Shown piece after piece: positions 1 through 6,245 of a stretch of DNA of 6,602 bases. This stretch comes from DATACN01 sp038215095. GTDB taxonomy: Bacteria; Actinomycetota; Thermoleophilia; Solirubrobacterales; Thermoleophilaceae. Made by a program: the position numbers and the translations under genes. Under the pieces are notes generated by a model. It was given only the letters and a program-made list of their open reading frames with translations. It had not been told where the DNA came from and searched no databases. The stretch lies in NCBI GenBank assembly GCA_038215095.1, contig JBBQRG010000111.1:1-6602 (forward strand), written 5' to 3'. Positions within the stretch are counted from its first letter, which is position 1; each line of letters starts with the position of its first letter.

Positions 1-1038
1 CCCACGGCCAGGCGTAGAGCACCGCGAACACCACGGTGGGAAACAGCGCACCCCCGAAGAAGGGGTTGGGGACCCATGTCTTGCCGAGGAAATGAATCTC
101 CAGCGGCGGCATGAGGCGCAGCGCGCCGATCAGCCAGCCCAGGTACCAGTCCGGCTGGGCGCCGTTGGTGGAGAGCGCGGGCTCGTAGTGACCCCACTGC
201 CAGATGGGTTGATCTGCACCAGACCGCCGAGCAGCACGATCACCGCTGCGACCGCCAGCAGAAGCCCGGCCGAGCGCAGCGCGTAGGCGGGCCACAGCGG
301 CGTCCCGACGACGTTGCGCTCGCTGCGCCCGGGGCCGGGGAACTGCGAGTGCTTCTGGCGCATGATGATGGCCATGTGGACGGAGATGAGCACCGCCAGC
401 AGCACGGGCACCAGCAGCACGTGCGTGATGAACAGCCGCGGCTCGAAGGCGGCACTGCCGGGGAACTGCCCGCCCCAGGCCAGGAACGCAACGTTGGCGC
501 CGAGCACCGGGATGACAAGCACCACCCCGTAGGCGATGACCAGGCCCATCCCCGAGAGCAGGTCGTCGGGCAGCGAGTAGCCGGCGAAGCCCTCGATGCT
601 CGCCAGGGCGAGCATCGTCACGCCGATGAAGTAGTTGACATCGCGGGGCTTGCGAAACGCGCCGGTGAAGAAGACCCGCATCAGGTGCATGACGATCGCC
701 ACGACGAACACCAGCGCCGCCCAGTGGTGGGCCTGGCGCACCAGCAGCCCCGCCGGCACGTCGAAGGACAGGTCCAGGGTCGAGGCGTAGGCTTCGCTGA
801 CCATCGTCCCGCGCAGCGGCCCGTAGGAGCCGTGATAGACCGTGGGGGCGGTGCTCGGCGAGAAGAACAGCGTGAGGTAGATGCCCGTGGCGACGAGGAC
901 CACGAAGGCGTAGAGGGCGATCTCGCCCAGCAGGAAGGACCAGTGGTCCGGGAAGATGTAGCGCATCGCCTTGCGCAGGAGCGGCGAGGCGCCCAGGCGT
1001 TCGTCGACCCAGCGGACGGTCTCCTTGCCGGAGGTCAC
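1..1038 (-). CDS. qcrB: Cytochrome bc1 complex cytochrome b subunit (QcrB), frameshifted, C-terminus beyond window
   Basis: Membrane subunit of the menaquinol:cytochrome c reductase. It holds two b haems and the quinol sites. The GTG start at 1038-1036 overlaps the qcrA stop as GTGA. The residues read HHW at 104-106, H118, H206 and H221. The 14- and 15-residue spacings of H104/H118 and H206/H221 match the paired haem ligands of cytochrome b/b6. Hydrophobic helices run from about residue 38 onward. The frame fails after VQINP (residue 277, base about 207) and stops at 130. Restoring one base in the GGG at 206-208 gives IWQWGHYEP, then AQPDWYLGWLIGALRL, continuing open to base 1. PDWY is the actinobacterial form of the PEWY quinol-oxidation motif. 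The frame as written is 130-1038. The family has about 540 residues, so roughly 200 lie outside the window. Identity is very sure; the frameshift is probably a missing base in the data. Confidence 0.95.
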
Positions 1039-2025
1039 GGCCGCTTCACGCTCCACCAGGACGGGCCGATGGAGTCTGAGAAGCCATCGGCGGCCAGCAG
1101 GGAGCGGTCGGTAGCGATCTGCAGGGGAAGCTGGGGGAGTGGGCGCGCGGCGGGGCCGAAGGTCACCTTCGCCGCCCGGCGCACGTCGAAGGTGGAGTAG
1201 TGGCACGGGCAGACCAGCGCGGGCGGACGGGACGTGGGCTCATAGATCGGGGTGCGGTACAGCGAGACCGCACAGCCCGCGTGGGTGCAGACCTTCGAGA
1301 AGGCGAGGATGCCCTCGGGCGCCCACCCGCGGCGCTGCGGCGGAAGATCGAGGTCGGCGACCGGCACGCGCACCAGCCCGACCGGCGAGCCGAGCTCGCG
1401 CCGGTCGGCGCCCGCGGGGAACGCAGTGAGCAACGAATCGAGCTCGACGTCGTCGGCGAGGATCGGATCGCCTTTCTCGTCGACCAGGCGGCGGCCGCGG
1501 TGCCACGGCGTGTGCTCGATGCGCTCGGCGACATTAGGCCCGAGACTGGCGAGCGGAACGGCCAGGGCGGCGCCGAGCCCGGCGCCTGCGATGCCTGCGG
1601 CGCCTCCGAGCAGCCTCCGCCGCGATACCCCCTCCCGGGCCTCGCCGGCGAGCTCGTTGACCTGCTGCTCCGCTGGCTCGTGGACGAGCTCCGGGCGCTC
1701 CTCGACCGCGGTCTCCTGCGACACGACGCGCTTGCCGGCCACGATGGCGGCCGCGGCCAGCAGCGACAGGGCGGCCACCGAGGGTCGCGCCGAGCAGCTG
1801 CGTGTTCGGCCGCACGACCACCACCACCGCGAACGTCACACCGCACGCGCCGGCGAGGATCAGCGCCCCGGCGACGAGCGCCTCGGCCGAGCGCCGGGGC
1901 CGGGCGTCGCGGCGTCGGGGCCGGACCTCGCCGCGCCGGGCCTCCGTGGCTCGCCGAGCTTGCCGGCGCCGCCGAACGAGGAAAACGGCCAGCATCACGC
2001 GCCCCACCGAACGCAGGAGCCTCAT
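1035..2025 (-). CDS. qcrA: Cytochrome bc1 complex Rieske iron-sulfur subunit (QcrA), frameshifted
   Basis: Carries the [2Fe-2S] cluster that takes an electron from quinol and passes it to QcrC. The ATG at 2025-2023 overlaps the qcrC stop as ATGA, with GGGGAG eight bases upstream. The frame from 2025 gives an Arg-rich cytoplasmic stretch (about residues 18-46), helix 1 (about 48-71) and RPNTQLLGATLG. It then shifts. Removing one base near 1770-1780 joins it to ALSLLAAAAIVAGK (helix 2), which runs cleanly to the stop at 1035, giving 329 residues. SRRRLLGG (134-141) precedes helix 3. In Streptomyces QcrA the third helix is known to be inserted by Tat and the first two by Sec, and this layout fits. 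Cluster motifs are CTHAGC (246-251) and CPCHYSTFD (from 272). The longest uninterrupted frame (1035-1778, GTG start) lacks helix 1. Identity is sure; the extra base is probably a data error. Confidence 0.95.
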
Positions 2026-2777
2026 CGGCTGCGCTCCCCGATCGTGCGCGCCACGAGAACCAGCGCCACGCCGGCCAGCAGCCACGCCACGAGCCCTTCG
2101 GGGATCGGCCCGATGTGGCCGATTCCCCACCCTCCGCGGTCCGGCGGCTGACGAGTGGAGCGCACGTAGCGGGCGACCGAGTCGAGTTGGGTGTCGTCGA
2201 TGCGCCGCGGTGAGAATCTGGGCATCAGGTAGGGCCCGACGCGCACCGCCTCGGCGATCTGGGTCGCGGTCGCGCGCTGGAGCGCAGGCGCGACGGCGCC
2301 GGGGGCGATGCCTCCGCGTGCCACTACCTGATGGCAGCCCGCGCAGTGCTCGGTGAAGGCCTTCAGCCCCTCCCGCAGCGAGCCTCGCTCCGGGTGCACG
2401 GCGGGGACCGAGGGTCCGCCCAGCGAGCCCACGTAGGCCACCAGGGCGCGGATGTCGGTTCTTGGGTAGGCCGGCGGTGCGCGCTTGGGCTCCTCGTGCG
2501 GGTCGGCCAGCGGCATCCGTCCGGTGGAGAGATAGAAGTCGGCCGAGGCGGCGCCCGCGCCGATCAGCGAGGGCCCCTGGCCGGGCCGGCCGCGGGCATC
2601 AAGGCCGTGGCAGGTCGAGCAGCCGGTCATGAACAGCGAGCGTCCGCGCGCGACGAGGCCTGCAGCCTCCGCGGAGGCCGCATCCGGCGCCTGCGCCCCC
2701 CGGCTCGGCGCCGCGATCCCGACCAGGCCGACGGCAGCGCACAGGAGCGCGAGGCCAAGCGTCAGCCGGCGCCTCAT
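2022..2777 (-). CDS. qcrC: Cytochrome bc1 complex dihaem cytochrome c subunit (QcrC)
   Basis: Dihaem cytochrome c that replaces the cytochrome c1 plus soluble cytochrome c pair in actinobacterial bc1-aa3 supercomplexes and carries electrons to the oxidase. It has 251 residues, intact. There is an N-terminal hydrophobic segment (about 4-24, preceded by MRRR) that acts as anchor or signal. Haem motif 1 is CSTCH (53-57) with a likely axial Met in GRMPL (M88). Haem motif 2 is CAGCH (145-149) with YLMPRFSP (M185). A C-terminal helix (about 226-244) ends in GERSR. Two haems with a C-terminal anchor in this gene position are typical of QcrC. The ATG overlaps the corrected ctaG stop as ATGA, and its own stop overlaps the qcrA ATG. 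It is the only gene of the respiratory block, apart from the small membrane protein, that reads without a frame problem. Confidence 0.95.
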   Translation of the reverse strand: MRRRLTLGLALLCAAVGLVGIAAPSRGAQAPDAASAEAAGLVARGRSLFMTGCSTCHGLDARGRPGQGPSLIGAGAASADFYLSTGRMPLADPHEEPKRAPPAYPRTDIRALVAYVGSLGGPSVPAVHPERGSLREGLKAFTEHCAGCHQVVARGGIAPGAVAPALQRATATQIAEAVRVGPYLMPRFSPRRIDDTQLDSVARYVRSTRQPPDRGGWGIGHIGPIPEGLVAWLLAGVALVLVARTIGERSR

Positions 2778-3641
2778 CTCGGCGCCGCCCTCATCTTCCG
2801 CGCCTCAGCGGCCTCGCGGGCCAGCGTTCGCTCGTGCTCGCGGCGCAGCGCCGACCAGCCGAGCATGACCACGGCGCCCGCAAGGGGGAGCGCGCCCCCC
2901 CACCAACATCAGCGCGCCGGCCAACTGCTGGTCGGCAAGGACGGCCGGCCCGCCGTGCCCGGCCGCCAGATAGAAGCCATAGCGAACGGCGGGTGCCGAG
3001 ACCAGCCATGCTCCCACTGCGCCCATCGGAACCGTGGCGAGCAGAAGCATCACCGTGCGCCCCACGGCTCCGAGGCGATGCGCAACCGGCTCGGCGCCCA
3101 GCACCGACGTCCACAGCAAGAACCCCGCGGCGCCGAAGGCAAAGTGCTCGGCGACGTGCAGGCCGGGATTGCGCAGCGCCGCCTCGTAGGCGACCGGAAG
3201 GTGCACCAGCATCAGCGTCGCGGCGAACGTGGCCAGCGCCACGGCCGGGTTCGCGAGCACGCGCACCGGCGCCGCGCGCACCACGCGGGCGAGCCAGGCT
3301 CGGCGGCGTCCATGACACGCGCGAAGAGCAAGCGAGACCGGGGCTCCCAGCGCCAGCAGCGCGGGCGCGGCAAGGGTGAGCAGCAGGTGCTGGCCCATGT
3401 GGGCCGAGAGCAGACGATCCGCATCGGCGTCGAGGTCTGATCCCAGCGCCACCGCGACCACGCCGAGCCCGGTGAGGAAGGCGGCCGTGCGCGACGGCGG
3501 CCAGCGCCGGACCCGCCACACCGCCAGGCCATAGGCGGCGGCGATTCCGGCGAGCGCTGCGACAAGCCCGGCGTTCGGGTGCCATCCGGTCGCAAGACCA
3601 CGCGCGGTCGCGATCCCTGTGCCCGCGGGTCCGCCGGTCAC
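2774..3641 (-). CDS. ctaG: Cytochrome c oxidase assembly factor CtaG (caa3_CtaG family), C-terminus frameshifted
   Basis: Polytopic membrane protein of the caa3_CtaG family, linked to assembly of the aa3/caa3 cytochrome oxidase. The family is unrelated to the Cox11-type copper chaperone that shares the name. The GTG at 3641-3639 overlaps the upstream stop as GTGA. Around six or seven hydrophobic helices are visible. The family signature is SAHMGQHLLLTLAAP (79-93) followed by ALGAP, with further histidines in HVAEHFAFG (162-170). The frame breaks after MLVGG (about residue 249) in the C7 run at 2895-2901 and stops at 2805 with a low-complexity Arg/Pro tail (278 residues). Dropping one C gives ALPLAGAVVMLGWSALRREH and a stop at 2776-2774, 288 residues in all, overlapping the qcrC ATG as ATGA. 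That overlap, matching the other junctions, argues strongly for the corrected reading. Confidence 0.92.
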
Positions 3642-4006
3642 GGTGGCGGCTTCCGCCTGGCGTCGCGCTGCGCGCGGCGCTCGCGAATCAAGCCGGCGAG
3701 CGCCAGCATCAGAAGACCACCGCCGATGAGCACGAGCCACAGCCCTACCTCGGCCCCGACCACCAGGCAGCACAGCGCGATGCCGGCAAGCGCGGTGGCC
3801 AGGCTGAGGTCCGGGATCGCCTGCGCCTCGCTGGACTCGCGGTTGGGGGCGGTCGGCAACATGAGCAAAGCCAGCAGGAGCATGCTGGCCGCCGCTCCGC
3901 CGAGCAGCGCGACCGCCAGGGCGTCGAACGGGAAGGCAGCCAGCAGGCCGGCGAGTCCGGCGAGCAGGCAGCCCCAAGCTCCGAGTACGACGGCCGGACG
4001 GATCAT
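3638..4006 (-). CDS. Small four-helix membrane protein, possible oxidase subunit IV-like protein
   Basis: 122 residues starting MIRPAVVLGAW. The ATG at 4006-4004 overlaps an upstream stop as ATGA and has GGGGAG five bases before it. Four hydrophobic segments are visible: about 5-25, 28-50, a linker with PTAPNRESSEAQAIPDL, then about 70-88 and 89-108. A basic tail (RERRAQRDARRK) follows. There are no cofactor motifs. Its place between a probable subunit I tail and ctaG suggests a small accessory subunit of the terminal oxidase, comparable in size and helix count to actinobacterial CtaF (subunit IV). I cannot match it by motif, so this is inference from context. The same frame is open upstream to 5407 through the join near 4090. 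That longer frame is not believed to be a real protein. The start here is favoured by the overlap and the ribosome binding site. Confidence 0.75.
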   Translation of the reverse strand: MIRPAVVLGAWGCLLAGLAGLLAAFPFDALAVALLGGAAASMLLLALLMLPTAPNRESSEAQAIPDLSLATALAGIALCCLVVGAEVGLWLVLIGGGLLMLALAGLIRERRAQRDARRKPPP

Positions 4007-4095
4007 CTCGTCTCCCCGGCCGCGGCGGCATGCGAGTCGACCGGCGCCTCGCGCGCGTCGAGCAGCGGCGCGAACGAGCGGATGGGGGGCAGCGA
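4003..4095 (-). CDS. C-terminal tail of a lost upstream gene, probably cytochrome c oxidase subunit I
   Basis: In the frame that ends at the TGA overlapping the 4006 ATG, the 30 residues before the stop begin SLPPIRSFAPLLDAREAP and end in AAAAGETR. A polar tail starting with a Pro-Pro-hydrophobic-Arg-Ser pattern resembles the ends of many actinobacterial CtaD proteins, and subunit I is the expected neighbour upstream of ctaF/ctaG-type genes. Upstream of about 4095 the frame has no resemblance to an oxidase (no helices, Arg/Ser/Thr-rich) and is a shadow of the FAD gene. So only a 3' remnant is present, with the rest replaced at the join. The 4-base overlap with the next gene supports this being the true coding frame. 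The assignment to subunit I is a guess from a short stretch. Confidence 0.4.
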   Translation of the reverse strand, partial: SLPPIRSFAPLLDAREAPVDSHAAAAGETR

Positions 4096-4100
4096 GCCCG
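4080..4100. other. Chimeric join between the FAD oxidoreductase and the oxidase/bc1 operon
   Basis: To the right, minus-strand coding is a recognisable FAD oxidoreductase up to FDLRSADGLA. To the left, the frame carrying sense shifts to PPIRSFAPLL and the oxidase operon. A run of six G (4084-4089, plus strand) sits at the join. Both genes lose a large part here: the C-terminal half of the flavoprotein and nearly all of the preceding oxidase gene. I see no transposase, direct repeats or inverted repeats at the point. This fits an assembly join or a simple deletion/recombination. Confidence 0.7.
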
Positions 4101-5576
4101 TCCGCGCTGCGCAGGTCGAAGTCGATCCGCGAGTGGATGCAGCCCTGCCCGAAGTGGCCGTAGGTCGAGCCCCGGAGCCCGTGGGCGTCATAGAGCGCGC
4201 GCAGGTCGCGCAGGTAGGGGCCGATCTTCGCGGGCGGCACGGCGGAGTCCTCCCAGCCCGGCCAGTGATCGCCGTCGGGCGGGAACGCGGTCGAGCCGAG
4301 ACCGCTCTTGCGCAGCTTCCAGATGTCACCGCTGTGGCCGCCCTCCTGCGAGCTCCTCAAGACCTTGATGCGCTCTTCGGGGACGTCCTTATCGTCCACG
4401 AGCCAGGCGACGAGCCGGTCGGCCTCGCCCTCGGACTCCTGCGCGCTGTCGGATCCGAGCTGCACGAGCAGCCACGCCTCCCCCTCGGGGCGCGGCAGCT
4501 CGGCGATCTCCTCCAGATTCATGTCCAGCTTCTGCTGGTCGTGGATGAGCTCGCGGTCGATGCCCTCGAGGCCGATCGGGCGAAAGCGCTCGATCATCTC
4601 CTGCACGTGGTCGCCTGCGCTTGGAAGGTCGTCGTACTCGACGACCACGAGCGTGCGCATCAGCATCGCGGGCGTGAGCTTGAGCACCGCACTGCTGACG
4701 GTGACGCCGGTGCTCTCGGTGCCCACGAGCGCGCGCGCAACGTTGAAGCCGCGCTCGGGCAGCAGTTCGTCGAGGTTGTAGCCCGAGACCCGGCGGGGCA
4801 GCTCGCTGACCGGCTTCATCCCCTCCCGGATCGCGCCGGCGTAGCGGTCGCGCAGGTCGCGCAGCTGCCGGTAGATCTCGCCCTTGCGCCCGCCGGCGGC
4901 GATGATCGCCTCGAGCCGGTCCTCCTCGCCGACGCCGACCCAGAAGCGCTCGCCCTCGTAGGTCACCACCTCCAGCGCGTCGGTGTTGTCGGAGGTGCGC
5001 GGCCCGGGCCCGTAGAGCTGGGACTGCACCGAGTGGATGCCGCAGGAGTTGTTGCCGAGGTTGCCGCCGATCGTGCAGCGCGAGTGGCTGGAGGGGTCTG
5101 GGCCGAAGACCATGTTCACCTTGGGGCCCACCTGCTGGTTGACCTGCTCGTTGATGGCTCCCGGCTGCGCCCGCACCGTCCCCGCCTCGCCGTCGGGCTC
5201 CTCGACGGCGGTCATGTACTTCGAGGTGTCGATCACGACCGCGTGGTTGACGGTCTCCCCGGACAGGCTCGTACCGCCGCCCCGGTTGACGATCGGCGCG
5301 CCGAGCTGCGCGCAGGCTCGGTGCGTCGTCACGATATCATCGGCCGTCCTGGGGATCACCACGCCGATCGGGACCTGGCGGAAGTTCGAGGAGTCGTTGG
5401 CGTACATCGCCGGCGTCGCCGCGTCGAAGCGGACCTCGCCTGCGACCGTGGCATCGAGCCTGCGCTGCAGGCCGCGGACGTCGAGCTCGATCGTGTCGTC
5501 GGCGGGGCCGACGCCGCGGCCGCGCTTGATCGGGATTCGGCGCCGACCGCGCGATTGAATCGAGGATGGGCGTCAT
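4091..5576 (-). CDS. FAD-binding oxidoreductase (FAD_binding_4 / FAD-oxidase C family), N-terminal half only, truncated and probably frameshifted
   Basis: Family of flavin dehydrogenases like glycolate/D-lactate dehydrogenase (GlcD), often fused to a C-terminal 4Fe-4S and cysteine-rich domain at about 950-1000 residues. From MYANDSSNFRQVPIGVV (base 5407) the reading shows the PCMH-type FAD fold: NRGGGTSLSGETV, then FGPDPSSHSRCTIGGNLGNN, a long cap domain, and YGHFGQGCIHSRIDFDL. It ends abruptly at RSADGLA near 4091, so the usual SGEHGDGQ-type segment and any Fe-S domain are missing. Coding sense extends upstream of 5407 (GEVRFDAATPA before the Met; IELDVRGLQRRL earlier), but no ATG or GTG lies in that frame before a stop. 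The likely start is ATG 5576-5574 (MTPILDSIARSAPN), with AAGGA eight bases upstream, in a frame offset by one. A single extra base between about 5501 and 5531 would join them. The uninterrupted frame as written is 5407 to 3638. Confidence 0.88.
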
Positions 5577-5740
5577 CGACGCAATCCTTACCCCCAGCGG
5601 CCGTTTCCGCGACGCCGGCGGTCAGCGCACGGACCTCTCGCGTCCGCGCGACGTGCGTTGCTGCATGCATTCACGTTCGCGCACGACCGATTGCCGCCGT
5701 GGCTCCGTCACTCCCGAGGATCGCGCTATACACCCGTGCC
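5577..5740. promoter_or_regulatory. Divergent intergenic region
   Basis: 164 bases between the FAD gene (leftward) and the membrane protein gene (rightward), so promoters for both should lie here. For the rightward gene, TATACA at 5727-5732 ends eight bases before the ATG at 5741. That fits a -10 element with transcription starting at or next to the start codon (leaderless), since no ribosome binding site lies close upstream. No good -35 is visible. An 8-base palindrome TGCATGCA lies at 5662-5669. I could not pick a promoter for the leftward gene. Confidence 0.4.
5585..5589 (-). promoter_or_regulatory. Ribosome binding site that decides the FAD gene start
   Basis: On the minus strand AAGGA (within TAAGGATTG) lies eight bases before the ATG at 5576. 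It is the best Shine-Dalgarno-like site upstream of the flavoprotein and points to that ATG, although its frame differs by one base from the frame of the flavoprotein body. Confidence 0.6.
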
Positions 5741-6223
5741 ATGGCCCATCGACCCGGTGAGCAGGAGGGCGAAGGAGGGCCGGTCCGAACCGCGATCAGC
5801 ACGTCGACGCTGGGCAACGCCACCGCCTTTGGCTTCTCGATCACGATCACGGGCGCATTCGCGATGCTCCAGGCTCAGCTCGGGTCTCCTCACGTGGGGG
5901 AGATCCTGCTGTTCGGGGTCGCGGCGGCCGCCACCATCGGCGTCGTTCAGGCCGTGGTGACCCGGGGATTTCGGGTCCGTCCCGGCGCCGCCCCGCCAGA
6001 GGTCCGCATGCTCGCAACCGCGCAGGACTTCATCTCCGTGGCAGCCGCGCTGGGCGCCGCGGCAGGCGTCGGGGCAGTGCTCCATTCCGCCGTGGCGTGG
6101 CCGGTGGGCGGCGCGCTTGCCACGTTCGTGTTCCTGGTTACCGCGTCCGCTGAGACACTCGTGGCCGAGTTGGTGCAAAAGCGCCGCGGCGATCCCGAGG
6201 CCGAGGAGAGCCAGCCGCAGTAG
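5741..6223 (+). CDS. Four-helix membrane protein of unknown function
   Basis: 160 residues, not recognised. A polar N-terminus rich in Gly/Glu (1-20) is followed by four hydrophobic segments: about 27-48 (FGFSITITGAFAML), 52-74 (EILLFGVAAAATIGVV), 94-118 (after MLATAQDF) and 121-142 (GGALATFVFLVTASAETLV). It ends in a charged tail (QKRRGDPEAEESQPQ). There are no cofactor or catalytic motifs. The ATG at 5741 is chosen because a -10-like TATACA sits just upstream and no in-frame ATG follows until codon 42. An AAGGAGGG lies inside the gene (about 5774-5781) without a usable ATG or GTG start in this frame after it. The stop is 22 bases before an antiporter gene in the same direction, so the two may be co-transcribed unless the hairpin between them stops transcription. 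Conserved unknown is the fair label. Confidence 0.75.
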   Translation: MAHRPGEQEGEGGPVRTAISTSTLGNATAFGFSITITGAFAMLQAQLGSPHVGEILLFGVAAAATIGVVQAVVTRGFRVRPGAAPPEVRMLATAQDFISVAAALGAAAGVGAVLHSAVAWPVGGALATFVFLVTASAETLVAELVQKRRGDPEAEESQPQ

Positions 6224-6240
6224 GGGCGACCCGGTCGCCC
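6224..6240 (+). terminator. Compact hairpin between the membrane protein and antiporter genes
   Basis: GGGCGACC (6224-6231) and GGTCGCCC (6233-6240) are perfect inverse complements around one base, giving a 7-bp GC-rich stem with a 3-base loop, starting at the base after the stop codon. No T-run follows. It could be a weak terminator or attenuator, or an mRNA-stabilising element. In such GC-rich DNA a chance hairpin is also possible. Confidence 0.35.
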
Positions 6241-6245
6241 GGGAC

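Noticed and set aside
349..1200. A plus-strand open frame (283 codons) antisense to qcrB, rich in His/Gln/Glu/Asp
   Set aside because: Its composition is the mirror of membrane helices on the other strand; no family resemblance.
1200..2213. A long plus-strand open frame (337 codons) antisense to qcrA
   Set aside because: Arg/Ala-rich with no motif, opposite a gene with intact Rieske motifs; a GC shadow.
2791..2901. Programmed frameshifting at the C7 run in ctaG
   Set aside because: No supporting structure seen, and other genes in the window show similar shifts outside runs, so data error is simpler.
2331..3440. A plus-strand open frame (369 codons) opposite qcrC and ctaG
   Set aside because: Low-complexity Arg/Gln/Gly-rich shadow crossing two real genes and their overlap.
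5652..5685. CGTGCG and CGCACG inverted hexamers flanking TGCATGCA as an operator
   Set aside because: Short GC-rich hexamers with a long spacer are expected by chance here; no family operator recognised.
4082..6223. A 713-codon plus-strand open frame antisense to the flavoprotein and ending in the membrane protein
   Set aside because: Only the part from 5741 has membrane-protein character. The rest is the antisense shadow of a recognisable gene, kept open by high GC.
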